Source: Angiostrongylus vasorum (taxonomy: Eukaryota > Nematoda > Chromadorea > Rhabditida > Metastrongylidae). Taken from it: DNA of 64,000 nt. The stretch covers positions 2,967,001-3,031,000 of the forward strand of contig JADANN010000443.1 in NCBI GenBank assembly GCA_018806985.1, given 5' to 3'. The notes beneath the pieces were generated by a model, which was not told the origin of the DNA, ran no database searches, and worked only from the letters and a program-made list of their open reading frames with translations. The translations under genes were made by a program, and so were the position numbers. Positions 29,490 to 41,019 of the stretch are shown one piece after another (within the stretch, counting starts at the first letter, position 1; each line of letters begins with the position of its first letter).

Positions 29490-29734
29490 AATCGCCCTCT
29501 TTGTGTGTGAAGGGTGGGAAGAAAGGAAGTGAACGAGGATGTTCTTGTTACTTGGCTTTCAATAACGAAATAACGGGATAACGAAAAAGAGTTTATACAG
29601 TTGGCCAGTTTACTTCTCTGCAATCTCATCAACTGAAGAATTATACCATGTAGCCGATCATGGGTGTTAAAATACCACTGCACAAATAATAGCCACATAT
29701 ACAGATTTTTTTACATGATTACACGACAGATTTT

Positions 29735-29905
29735 ACGGATCCCAGCACTTCCTTCATTCGATTCGTTACATCGATTCACTCATCCATGATGACCTTTGAG
29801 TTATATGTGTGCGTTCAGCCACTAAGATTTCCTTCTTTATTAACGCTTCTGGAATTGCTGTACTAAGGCGTTCCCTTGTGTGTCAGTTGAGAACAGACAG
29901 GTGTG
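29735..29905 (-). repeat. tRNA-like SINE, family B, 3' fragment
   Basis: Reverse-complement landmarks CCCAGCACTTCCTTCATTCG and GCGTTCCCTTGTGTG place it as the body and 3' part of family B. Confidence 0.45.
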
Positions 29906-29984
29906 ATAGCCACTTTCTCTCTGGAGAATGGCAGTCTTCGCGACCCGTCTCTCCGCCTTACACTTTTAGATACTAGACATAAGT

Positions 29985-30215
29985 TATTATAGAAGCACTA
30001 TGGTGCTGAAATTTTGCAGAACCTGGACCTTAGGCCAGATTCAAACACGCGACTAGCTTTTCCGGGGACTCACGTTTTACCCACTCCACCCCTAACGCCA
30101 TTGTTTTGCCTTTCGCTCAGCCAGTTTTCTACCTAACGGTGCCATCAGCAATTACCCGTCAACGGAAATGATTTGGGGAGCACAAAGCGGCAATGAATAA
30201 GCGGAGGCTGCTTTT
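29985..30215 (-). repeat. tRNA-like SINE, family A/C, minus copy
   Basis: CTATGGTGCTGAAATTTTGCA, then CGAGTCCC-type and ACCCACTCCACCCC head complement, and finally CAATTACCCGTCAACGG with GATTTGGGGAGC, the 5' block also seen at 2380 and 38160. Confidence 0.55.
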
Positions 30216-30875
30216 TGTGGACACCGACGTCACGTTCTTAGCGTTTCACTCATCACTACGACAATAAATTTCCGAGCATTATGAATATAATAAGGCAAGC
30301 GCTAACATCAGCAAAACCAGCAAGTATAATGTGTATAGTATAGAAATCAGCACTCTATGGCTGTACAACAATCAATGTCATACTGCGGTACTCTCACGGT
30401 ACCTTGCCAATTATAGTATAGATGACACAGCTTGAAGGCAAACTGAAAGCAAAAGTAAGTGTAGGAAAACGCTGATGTTATGGAACACCAACCCTGTGAT
30501 GGTCATCTGGCGAAAATCCAGTTTCGTCATAGATTACGGTTTGGCAAACTGGCTTCGCTGTTCCCACGCCAACGTAGCTCGGCGCCAAGTAGAATTCACT
30601 TTTTTCGGGGACGAGTAATAACGGGGGGATCAACAACGGTGCCAGGACTAGGATTTGCGTACGTGGAATTTGCCGTTATCAATTTTTTATGGATATAGTC
30701 TACTCAATAAGTTTTTAAAACATCTTTAATCGAAACTTCTAGCGATGAGTTATCAACGTCCTAAATCCACAAAAAACCATAAATTGGGAGCGTTATCCTT
30801 TCATCCTTAAACTAAATAAGTATGTTAGACTTTTTGAAGTGTGAGGGGCCATGTTTTAAACAGTTGCCTAGAAAT
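30216..30875. other. Intergenic sequence, no features recognised
   Basis: No supported gene or repeat. Confidence 0.45.
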
Positions 30876-30880
30876 TGTTG

Positions 30881-30935
30881 GTCGATGGCTGACGTCACGG
30901 CCATTTCGCCTTCCTCATAGCAGTGCTGTTACAAG
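30881..30935 (-). ncRNA. Decayed hammerhead-like PLE terminus
   Basis: Minus strand: GCTATGAGGA, AGGCGAAATGGCC, GTGACGTC, AGCCATCGACC. It matches the 57-60 kb element's terminus but the GAAAC core is mutated to GTGAC. Confidence 0.4.
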
Positions 30936-31149
30936 TTGCCTGTGAAGGAGTACAAATTTATAGTTCTTAAATTAGTCCTATCGCAATGTGCCTGGATGTT
31001 TATACTACAAGGACATCAACAAGATGGCCGTAAGCAGGATTTCGGTTCAGTCATGCGTAAGATAATGCTGTAAATGAATCTCAAGATGGGTGGTACCCTG
31101 TGGAAAGTGGTCAACGCAGTGCGTGGTTCTCCCTACTTGTTTTTTTTCT

Positions 31150-31530
31150 GAGTTGAAGGAGGTGGATAGCGCAGTGATGGTGGTGCCGTTCATCATCAGG
31201 ACGGTTCTGGTTCGACACCGCACTGGGCTTACTCGGCTGTTCATCCGGCCGGGGTCGGGAAAAATTGGTATTAGACTTGGCTAAGAACACTGTACTCGCT
31301 GCATTCGAACTGGGAACTCTCTAGCCCTACTATCCCAGGACTACATCTTAGAATCATCTCTACCAGCATTTAATGACATTCATAAAGGAGCGAAATCCTC
31401 AAACAGCAACCGACCCCATACGCAAAAAGTGCAAAGACCTTCTTGGATGATGTACGCGAGGAAACGAAGAAGTGCTGGGATTCGCACAGTAAGTGTGAAG
31501 ACTGCTTATGCAAAATAAATAACTTTTTTT
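31150..31530 (+). repeat. tRNA-like SINE, family B copy
   Basis: Head GGATAGCGCAGTGATGGTGG, B box TCTGGTTCGACACCGC, body CGGGAAAAATTGGTATTAGA, 3' part GAGGAAACGAAGAAGTGCTG and an A-rich tail. Confidence 0.7.
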
Positions 31531-33290
31531 AATTAGAGGTGATTTGGTTACCACACTTAGTATTCGCTTATCCACTTAACGGAACAACAAATAGCTCCTG
31601 TGTCTCCTTTTGTAAGAGAATCCAGATGACTGTGGTCATTAACATTCATTGTAAAGATATCTGTCAGAAGTAGTTTCTAGGTCATAAAGGCAATGTTTGT
31701 CGTATACGATCTGTACTACAATTCAACACTTTGTGGACAAACTGTTGGTGCATGTGCATCTGCAGTCAATCAGGATTATACAAAGTTTTATTTGCCGGTT
31801 TTCCACACCTAGAAATTGCACAACTCTGTAAAAGTTCAAGCCATCTCTTTAAGAATGAGTTTTTTTTAGTTACTTTGCAGTTCATTTTACAGGCCAAACA
31901 AAGCTTCGAATTTGTTTATGAACAGTGGCTAAGTTTCTATGATTTGTCATCTATCCACTTCGAACAATGGAATTTTACTATAAAGGATACTCTACTCATA
32001 TGTCTCCAAAAGTACGGATCTATGCTACCACTTGTCTGCTATCAGTCAGCTTTACTCTTTGTCAGGTGTTAGAATACACTGACATGAGTACTGACGTACC
32101 ACATTGTATTCATTGGTAAAGAAAACATGTATAGATTCTTGAGAAGATAGCGTGTATTGCTCTGTTTGTGGAAGTGTGGCTGCTTCTTGTGGTGATACTC
32201 CTTGTACTTCATTCCTTTCAAAAGGATGTATTCGCAGTACCGTGTGTGATCTATCTTTGCATGGATTCTACAAATTTCTACTTAGCTTCGATCGGTAAAA
32301 TGGTTGTGATTTCGACAGAAGATAGGCTTGAAACTTACCTAAACTTGCATTTCTTGTCTCAGCGAACAAAAGGCATTTACGTTAGCTGTGTCAAAGCTTT
32401 CATAGTGTGTTTTAGCATCATTGCGGTAATAATTCTGGAAAGCAAATCTACTTCGTAGATTAGTTTTTAAGGCAAGAGCCTCTTTAATCATGAGGGATGC
32501 CATTTACTGGTGTGGTTTGTGCAGATTTTATCATCAGAGACACTACTATACCAATGCTTTATCAACAACAATTGAATCTTTCCTCAGAAAATCTTTTTAT
32601 ATCGTGATGAACAGACCGTTTTTATACGTGGTGGACAGACTTCTACGAATGACTAGGAGGAGTTTCCTTTTTGGACATTTGTTGTTCTTTTTTTCTTGAT
32701 TGAAGCAAAAGCCATGATGTTCGAGTTACACAGGTGCAACGAGCTTGTGTGGAAGTGATTTGGAATTCTGGATTGGATCCCACGTATCAATGAACAAAGC
32801 TGGCTTTTCACAATCATAACGAAAAAAGGTTTACATAAGGATTTCTAAGCGCGCAGCAGACTCTGCAATAGAAATCCGAATATTGGGACTGTTACTAGCT
32901 CAGTTACCACTCGTCCAGAAAAATATGAATTCTTCTTAGTACCGCCACGGATCTCTCTCACAGAGGGATCTCATGACAATTATTCGCAAGACAATGTGGC
33001 GTGTCCTCAGGTGAAGGATAGGGGGGTTGATCGCAGACCAAAAGCGACCTTTGCTTTCCTCGCAGATGGATCTAGGAGAAGAACTCCCTGTTTCTGATGC
33101 GTCGATTTGGCAAATATCTTCTGTGTTTACGAGGGTGTATTCATGCATGCGTGCATGGGTGTGTTCTCGTTTATGCGGATTGTAGTCAATTCGGCAGTAA
33201 AATAAGTGGGTGCCATTCCCCTTATCCCGAAAGAATCCCCGATACGGCAGCGTTGGGTAGAACGAGTGCTGAAAGGCTGCTAAAATACCA
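31531..33290. other. Intergenic sequence, no gene recognised
   Basis: AT-rich open frames at 31731-32072 and 32168-32458 have no splice context or family resemblance. Confidence 0.4.
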
Positions 33291-33299
33291 GGCCATTTC

Positions 33300-35555
33300 T
33301 TCGATTCCTAAATCGCAAAGGACTAAGGTGACAATCTATGCCTACAATGCACGCACACTTGCGCCTGAGTCCTCGATAGAAGACTTGATCATGCAGGCAA
33401 GAAGGATAACGTGCAGCACCAGACTGACTGCGACGAGACCACGCCACCCATTCAACGCCGTCTATGACACCGGAGAAGAACTGTTCCTCTGAACACGAGA
33501 CAGTAGAGCAATCGACGGCGTCGGCGTCCTCTTAAAAAAATGAATTCGCTGATTGAATGAATGAATTCTAGTTGAAACAAATTCTCGTTGATGTTGATAA
33601 ACTAGCTTTATTCGGCTAATGTTTCGAGGTCTTCGTCTTCATTAGAGTCATCTTCACAATGGAATAAACATTACCAACCTCATGTAGGCTTATCAAAGAA
33701 AGAATGCATGTTAACTATTAATAAAGAAAGTAGGTTTAGAAAAACTAACAACCAAAATTGGTCGCTTACGACTGAAGATATGTGGGACAACACCGGCCTC
33801 ACAGTGTTGACTTTTTATTTACTGTCTTTTACAAGTTTCCACAGCAGCGTATTATTTGTGAAACAACCACAATGACGCTGAGATATTTGCAAAACTCCAC
33901 ACCGCAAGTGTTTGCGGTGGGGAACGAATGTGCTATTACCCTTTCTGGAGACTAACGCTTTCACCAACCTCGTTGACGCGTGATTGCTGATAACAGAGAT
34001 AGATAGAACTAGCTGAGAGAGAGGTGGAACGAAGGACCCGCGTGGTATGGTGGTGAACACGTTAGCCTCCCAAAAATGGTAATAGCGCGTTCGTTCCCCC
34101 ACCGCAGACTCTTGCGGTCCGAGCTTTTGCAGACATCTCAGCATCATTGTGTGTTTCACAAAAAACTGGTTTCGACAATTTTTGCCGCTTACGCACTGAC
34201 ACCGAGGTATGCATGACGAAGACAAAGTCGAAGCGTTCTGTACGGACTTAGAAAAGCTCTGCACACAAGACCACACGTTCTTTAAGGTCATCATTGGAGA
34301 TTTCAACGCTAAGACTGGACCCAGAAGAACATCTGAAGACGTCATATTGGGACCCATGAATTAGAATGGAGTGAGTAGTGTGAGCGGCTCTTTGAGTTTA
34401 TCATAAAGACGAAGACCATTCATGGTTAATAGCAATTCAAAGGCTCCACTCTCAACGCTGGACGCGCTAGACTCTCAGTGTAGAGTACCATATAGAAATA
34501 GACCACATCACAGTGAATCGAAAGCTTTGCCTCAACCGATGTCGCTGTTGTCTTAAAATTCCACATGGGATCAGACCATCGCCTACTTTGTGCAATATTT
34601 CATTCCTCTCGGAAAGGAGAAAAAGCTGCTAAATTCAAAAAACGAAGTACCAACACCACCATAGAGTGAGATTTATTCAGTTCATTAGTCGAGGTTGATG
34701 CCATTGTTGACAAAATTGATGAGGGATACGACTGAATCATCCCACATCTTCACATTAGCGCCATGAAATCTGAGAGTTCGAAAGTCACCAAAAAAACGTA
34801 TGTCTCCAGAAACACTCGAGCTGATACGAATCGCACGATCTACACGATCTACAGGCAACCGCCACTTCACGTTCGTATTTGCAAAACAATGCAAACAGGC
34901 GATAAAAGAAGACCTTAAAGAGAGAAGAGCAGTACATGGTCGAAGCTGCAGAGGCTGGGAAAGCATTCGCAAAGCCTACCGAAGCTTCGTCACTTACAAA
35001 ACCAAGATGATTGCACACTGTTTGAATAACTGAACACCCTACTCTGTGCCCTCTCGCCTCCACGATTCTTTCCATCTTAACGTCTGCGTCAGGAACCTGG
35101 TCACTACGTAAGCAGGATGAGAGATCACTTAGCGTCATAAAACGCGAAGTCGAAAGGACGATGTAGGAATATCCCGTGTCACACAAGTGAAAGAAGTGAT
35201 CCTAAGCATCGTTCTACGTCAACGATCAAAAATCGAAGACGCCGTTCTACACGTCTAACTGTCAAACATAAAATGGGCCGGACACGTAGTGCGTATGAAC
35301 GACAGCCGATGGACAAGGCGTGCTAGTGACTGGATTCCTCGAGATATCAGACGTACTGCTGATCATGTGGAAGACCACCGACGCGATGGTTAGAGTTCTT
35401 CACGAAATGCCTAGAAGAAAGATATGATGCTCAACCAGTCCCTATAGCGAACAGAACCCACTGGGCTACTCTTGCACGCGACAGGGAAAGTGCGAGATTA
35501 CTGTCGCCCGCTCCTGTCACTCGATGACCAACCAGGCGACAGGTGATTATTTGTT
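33300..35555 (+). mobile_element. Degenerate RTE retrotransposon with nested insertions
   Basis: Recognisable in order: endonuclease start ([20 protein letters not shown], then [18 protein letters not shown]) at 33340-33490; after about 650 bp of inserted repeat, DFNAKTGPRRTSED at about 34305; GLETLELIR-like text near 34800; and the C-terminus near 35160-35340 (VTQVKEVILSIVLRQRSKIE, WAGHVVRMNDSRWTRR). The reverse-transcriptase palm is missing. Stops and frameshifts throughout. Confidence 0.8.
33600..34170. repeat. Repeats inserted in the RTE endonuclease region
   Basis: A block like 18330-18425 (33600-33650), then a fold-back pair of family A SINEs (minus 33812-33975, plus 33968-34165) with inverted ends CACAATGACGCTGAGATATT and CATCTCAGCATCATTGTG. 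Its location inside RTE coding sequence dates it after the RTE. Confidence 0.7.
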
Positions 35556-35769
35556 AAGCTCACACGAGGGTTTATAAATTTATATTATGGTTATATCCCT
35601 ATGTCCTTGAGTTCTTCAGCGTAGGCAAGGATTCGAATCGAGTGTCCACAGATGTTTCTTCTTGAGATGAGAGTTTTCTTTGTCCCACTGAATAGAATTT
35701 ATTAGAAAGAAAGACTGAAGTGAATGAGGTGGTCTTATCTCGTAATGACTTTTTATGTAAGATGGTTGT

Positions 35770-35975
35770 TCATCCATTTATGTATTTCATGTTGAACCAT
35801 TCGTATGGCTTGAGAATACGGTAGGATACCAAGTCAGTGTTTTATCGTCATAGCCAAGTCTGGTATCAATTTGTCGAGAGCACTGGTATAGAAACCTTGG
35901 TGGTATAGGACACAAGATCGAGCCAAAGACCACGTGTGTGTTGCAGATCACCTCTAACCACTGAGCAACATGGAG
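35770..35975 (-). repeat. tRNA-derived SINE, family F, diverged copy
   Basis: Minus copy: AAGTCTGGTATCAATTTGTC, AACCTTGGTGG, then the head complement GATCACCTCTAACCACTGAG. Confidence 0.55.
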
Positions 35976-36965
35976 CATTATATTATTCTAGGGGCATATA
36001 TGGCTCAGATTTATTCTCAAGTGTTAGTAGTAGTGTCAGCAAATTGACGAGCAACAGCATTTATGGTCGTCAAATGGTCTGGTTCACCTTCAAAAAATGT
36101 GTTCCATCGGAGTGAACACTTTTACAGCGAACACGTCAGACAAGTTTACCAACACAAGACGTTTTTTCTTACGTTAGGAAACTGAATGACCCTGCTGCTT
36201 ATTAAAAAATAATTACGAACAGTGAACTTAATGTTGTATTCTACCTAGGAAACCGTAAAATTAGTTTAAAACTGTGTGATGCCAATGCTGACCTGCAACA
36301 AGTCTTGGAAACTACCGTCGATTATGAGTCATCGTTTATTACTTTTCTTCACGACGATGTATAACATATAATCTCATATTTCAATACAGCATTTATCTAA
36401 AAAATAAATCCATGTGAGAAACATCTCAAAGTACTGTAATGAAATTCCTGAATGACGGCTTTCTATGATGATTCAACTTTGACACAAAAAGCATCTGCCG
36501 ACTTTTCTTCTGATCGCTAGAGTGCTTATGGAATAAGAAGACTTCCGTCGTATAGACAAAGATGGTCATAAATCCGAAAGGTTTTTGTTTCAACTAGTAT
36601 TATTTACTATGATGTGGGGTACGTTGCTTTAATATGAAAAGCTGCCAATATTATGCAATGAAACCACTTCACATAATTTCCTACACGACTGAGATAATAC
36701 GAGGCTGGTAGAAACAAATGTAACTAATAGATAACAAATATTGAGCATGGTAAACCAGTATTAAGATATTGCCAGTTCACATAGCTCCTATAAGCTTGAC
36801 CCATGAGAAGCCACGATAGCACTGCGCAGAAATCCTAGCGCTTCTCTAAATCCTAGTTTTTTCTTCTCGAACCGCCACCATTCACATTGTCATATCATTA
36901 CAACTGGTTCTCTATAAATCTCATCCACGCATGCAAAACGTGTGACTGTGACGGCATTTTATACA
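35976..36965. other. Intergenic sequence, no features recognised
   Basis: AT-rich, no coding or repeat signal seen. Confidence 0.5.
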
Positions 36966-36971
36966 ATTAAT

Positions 36972-37268
36972 CTCCAGATGGGCGCGTGTGGCGCAGTGGT
37001 CGGAGGCGCCCTGCAACACACATGGTATCGATCCCCACGCCCATGGCCCCATGGCTCACCAAGCCTTCCATCTGGCCGGCGTCGGCAAATTGGTACCGGA
37101 TTTGCCTGGGAGGATAGCAGCATTGGCTCGATACATCGGCAGGCCACTGCGAGTCATTATAAAGGCCAGATATGCATTCAATCACCTCCAAACGATGCTT
37201 AACGAAGTCGAATACGTGGGGCATCCCTCAGGGGATCGACCAACGCCAAGAGCTATATCCTTTTATCG
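36972..37268 (+). repeat. tRNA-derived SINE, family F, full-length reference copy
   Basis: Starts ATGGGCGCGTGTGGCGCAG. A box TGGCGCAGTGGTCGGAGGCG and B box TGGTATCGATCCCCACGC have tRNA-like spacing. Body contains AAATTGGTACCGGATTTGCC and GCTCGATACATCGGCAGGCC; the 3' end GGGGCATCCCTCAGGGGATC can form a hairpin. Seven copies in the window, all within introns or intergenic DNA. Confidence 0.8.
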
Positions 37269-37840
37269 TTTAATCTCCAGTTGCATAAGAATACTATCTT
37301 AGTGTGAAGTTGCACCCATACTATAATATTCGTTAACAATAAGTTGTACGTGGACCTTTTATGTGACACTTAGTTCAATCCGAAATCGACACTTTATGCC
37401 TGAATTATTGAGCACTCAGTAGTTCAACAGATGATGGACTTTCAAGGCCATTCTTCCTTCACATTCAAATCTTCTCCTCCCTCTCTCTCGCTCTCTCTTC
37501 TCATCTTCCGTTACTTGAGAGTTCAATAGAAATCTGTTTCCAAAACTTGTCTTGTGATGAAGCCTCAGTGCCACCGTGGCTTAATTTGCTCACAATCACT
37601 GCTTTGTCGAGAATTATCACTTACAGCCATAATTTGCAAGCTTACCCGGACCTTACAATAAATTCTTGCTTCAGCCCTTCTTGTCGTCTGTTGTCTTCCT
37701 TGTCCTTATCCATTTTTTTCTCATGTTGCAACTGCTCTTGTTCCACTTCTAGTAGAAATTTTGAAGGCTTTGTATACTCGTTTTGTTCACTTCTACATTC
37801 TGCTCATCATTCAGATCTAAAGATATGCTCAGCAATTTTG
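37269..37840. other. Intergenic sequence, no features recognised
   Basis: Contains a CT-rich stretch (37470-37510) but nothing assignable. Confidence 0.45.
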
Positions 37841-37844
37841 ACTT

Positions 37845-38112
37845 ATTATTTACTGCCTACTCTTTTTAGCGGCAGGGTATGCGTTGCGAAATATAACTTT
37901 AATGATGCTGAGATATTTGCAAAACTCTGGACCGCAGGGTGCCTATGGTGGGGAACGAACGCGCTATTGTCCTTTCCGGGGAGTAGCGCGCTCACCACCA
38001 CACCATGCGGGTCCTTCGTTTCGCCTGTCTCTCTTTTTGCAAATATCTCAGCATCATTAAAGTTATATTTCGCAACGCATACCCTGCCGCTAAAAAGAGT
38101 AGGCAGTAAATA
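37845..38112. repeat. Fold-back element with long inverted ends
   Basis: The outer about 80 bases are near-perfect reverse complements: TTATTTACTGCCTACTCTTT on the left and AAAGAGTAGGCAGTAAATAA on the right, continuing through GATGCTGAGATATTTGCAAA. The middle is a minus-orientation family A tRNA-like head. As a result the two strands encode the same 29-residue string at the ends. Confidence 0.85.
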
Positions 38113-38136
38113 ATAAGTCAAAATTGTGATTATAAC

Positions 38137-38375
38137 TGCAGCCTCAGCTTAACTGGGTTCGTTGCCGATTTGGGCCCCCCAGATCAATCCCGCTCACGGG
38201 TGATTGCTGATGGCAAAAAGATCAATAGAACTAGCTGAGAGACAGGCGAAACGAAGGACCCGCATGGTGTGGTGGTGAGCGCGCTACTCCCCGGAAAGGA
38301 CAATAGCGCGTTCGTTCCCCACCATAGGCACCTGCGGTCCAGAGTTTTGCAAATATCTCAGCATCATTAAAAGTT
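38137..38375 (+). repeat. tRNA-like SINE, family A, long copy
   Basis: Begins GCCTCAGCTTAACTGGGTTC and follows the fold-back by 25 bp. Includes the head GCATGGTGTGGTGGTGAGCG and tail GCAAATATCTCAGCATCATT. Confidence 0.75.
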
Positions 38376-38955
38376 ATGCTCAGCAATGTTCTAACAAAAA
38401 TCAGGCCTTATAGGAACTTTTTGCTAAGTGTATGCACTAAACCTACACACTCCACGGGATTGCCAATCTCTATTAAGTCACCAGCTATAAGTACCCTTAG
38501 ATCTTTTGATAAATAAAAAAAATAGGTATTAAGAGGATCCAAAAGACAACGGTCTCCGTCACTGTTGACAGGGTCAGGTCCATTACTGTACTTAAAGCTT
38601 TCACTGGAGTTATGGAAATGCCTTGCTTTTTAAAGTGTGGTGCATAAAGATTGCGCAAATTAGTTTACTTACCTCGTCAAACACCTAAACATTTACTCAC
38701 TGCTTATTGATAATGGAGAAATCATGAAAATAGTTCTGATTTTATGTTTCCAACGTCTCGTGCCTGTCTTCAATAAACTTCCGTGCTTTTTGGTGTATAC
38801 CATACTACTATTTCAAGTCGTAGATCTCGTCCTATATAATTATAAATAAAAATAAATGTATTTTCATGGTACAATTTTAGTTCTAAAAAGTTCGTGAAAA
38901 TTGAAGTTGTGGTGGCCTTGGGCGGGAACCTGCTATCGACGAAGACCATTTGAGG
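38376..38955. other. Intergenic sequence, no features recognised
   Basis: No supported feature. Confidence 0.45.
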
Positions 38956-38959
38956 TATA

Positions 38960-39248
38960 AAGGATAAAGGATAAAGCTCTTGGCTTTGATCAGTCCCCTG
39001 AGGGATGCACCATGCATTCGCCTTCATTAAGCATCGTTTGGAGGTGACTGAATGCATATCTGGCCTTTACAATGACTCACGATGGCCTACCGATGTATCG
39101 AGCCGGTGCTGCTATCCTCCCTAGAGAAGTCCAGTACAAATTTGCCGACCCCGGAGGAAGGAAGGCTTGGTGGGCCATGGGCGCGGGGATCGATTCCGTG
39201 GGTGTGTTGCAGGGCGCCTCGGACCACTGCGCCACGCACCCATTTGAG
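38960..39248 (-). repeat. tRNA-derived SINE, family F copy
   Basis: Minus copy spanning AAGGATAAAGCTCTTGGC at its 3' end to GCGCCACGCACCC at its tRNA-like head. Confidence 0.75.
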
Positions 39249-39940
39249 CTATACAATGAAAAAACGGTGGAGAAGTATGTGAAAGAGCTTTACGAAGTAA
39301 TACAGTAATTTAAAGAAACTCTAACCGATTCAAGAAGTCCAGAAAGAAGATCGACTGTCGAATGGTGCATGAATATAAGGAACGGCAAGGAGATTCGCAC
39401 TACAAAGTCCGTTCCGCACATTTTTTTATCCAACAAAAACAGTCTGTTTCTTAGTCGCAGTGTGATTTAGGGCTGAAAGTGAAGTCTGGACATCAAGTGA
39501 CGATATCGTGCCCAAGCAATGGACGTAGATAAAGCAGAGAATTTCTTGAGACGAACTAGATGTTTAAAATCTTAAAGGCACTGAATATTCAGAACACTAG
39601 TTTCCCTATGCACTGCTACTCTATCAAATATATCGACAATGACCAGCTCTAAATATCTTCATAAGCCAATCAGCTTTTTATCATGAATCTCGAGGAATCA
39701 TGGGTTTCAGAAACCTAAGATTTTACGTAATAGAACAAATAGAGTGAATTCTGCTTGGAAATTTTTGAAGTTCAAGATTTGTCATCTGCATGAATTTCGA
39801 GAGAACCTAAGTTTGGTAATTGGCTCTTGGATAAAGCGTCTTCACTAGAAATCGCGATGGTCCGTGTGCAATTTGAACTTAAGTTGTATTTTTTCTATTT
39901 TGACAAGAATCTTCTTTTTGGAGTCGTGAAACCAATGTTG
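39249..39940. other. Intergenic sequence, no features recognised
   Basis: No supported gene or repeat. Confidence 0.45.
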
Positions 39941-39944
39941 CCAA

Positions 39945-40150
39945 GTGCTGCGGTCCAATCATAATAATGCTGAGATTTTTTGCAAAACTCAGACCCGGTT
40001 CAGATTCGAACTCTCGATCGCTCTTTCCGATGCTCACATGTTACCCACTGCACCACTGAGACCTCTGCTTTACTTTTTCTCGGCCTGGGGGCTGAGTTTT
40101 GAAAATATCCCAGCATCATTCTGATTGTATTTCACATAATACTCTGCCAT
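39945..40150. repeat. Fold-back tRNA-like element, family C type
   Basis: Left end AATGCTGAGATTTTTTGCAAA, right end TTGAAAATATCCCAGCATCA, inverted to each other, with a minus tRNA-like middle (GATTCGAACTCTCG, CACTGCACCACTGAG). Confidence 0.65.
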
Positions 40151-40398
40151 GAAACACTAACAGGCAGTAAATAAAAACGTTATACATTATGAGGTTGTCA
40201 TAACAGACAGTCGCGAGCATTTGTGCATCGGAGAAGCGTTCCGCTTTACAACGTGAATTCTTCCAAGATGGCCACACTTCCAGGCACAAGTTTACTCTCA
40301 GTGAGACTTCCGAGTGGAAACGTCGAAATGCTGAACTGGGGTATCCATAGCGACGAATGAATCAACTGGTTAATGCAACGAATTTCGAAAAGAATCCT

Positions 40399-40617
40399 TC
40401 AAGAGTAATTCCAACGACCGACTTTCTGTGGCTCCCTCCAAATTGGTTTCAAAATAGAGACGTGTAGGCGTAAACGGATTTCTTTAGAAGCATTACCAAA
40501 GTGAAACACACTTCTCCATCTGTCCATTCTGTAATGGTGGACACCTTCCGCATCAAAACTCATTTTACCACTATGTGGACAACCGTATTTGGTGAAGCAA
40601 AAAACGTCGGTAGTCAT
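40399..40617 (-). other. Unassigned minus-strand coding-like frame
   Basis: Seventy-two codons such as HHYRMDRWRSVFHFGN and LRLHVSILKPIWREP. Coding-like composition, no recognised family; lies downstream of the minus-strand exons at 41 kb and could belong to the same gene. Confidence 0.25.
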
Positions 40618-40739
40618 CAGTCAGATATACGTGTCAGCTTCTGAGGAATGTTTCCTTCTTTAGGAGACATGCGTTCAATTCCTACTACAAGTAATTTAAA
40701 GAAAAACGTTTTCCTGAATGGTGTTCAGGATTCAGAAGT

Positions 40740-40922
40740 TGTAGCACATACAGTCACAACGATGGTGAGACATTTGCAAAACTTTGGACCGCAGGTGTCT
40801 GCGGGATCGAACGCACTATTATCCTTCCCAGCGGCTAATGCATTCACCACCACACCATGCGTGGCCTTCGTTTCACCTTTCTGTTGGCTAGATTACTATT
40901 TTTAATAAGCAGTAAATAAAAA
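40740..40922 (-). repeat. tRNA-like SINE, family A copy
   Basis: GGTGAGACATTTGCAAAACT, CGAACGCACTATTATCC and TTCACCACCACACCATGCG, reverse orientation. Confidence 0.65.
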
Positions 40923-41019
40923 GTTATACCTACAGCACATAGCGTCCATAGAGATTATTTCCGTGGTCAACATTCACTCACTTCGTTCGCGAACTTTCCA
41001 ATAACATTCCACTGCACTA

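Noticed and set aside
31731..32458. Hydrophobic plus-strand frames resembling membrane proteins
   Set aside because: AT-rich composition makes hydrophobic frames by chance; no start context, splice sites or conserved motifs.
36972..37045. Functional tRNA genes at the SINE heads
   Set aside because: A- and B-box-like motifs are present but no cloverleaf with acceptor and anticodon stems could be drawn, and the heads recur with identical downstream bodies.
37547..38121. Long open frames on both strands (188 and 91 codons) sharing the same peptide
   Set aside because: The shared peptide is caused by the inverted ends of a fold-back repeat; not a gene.
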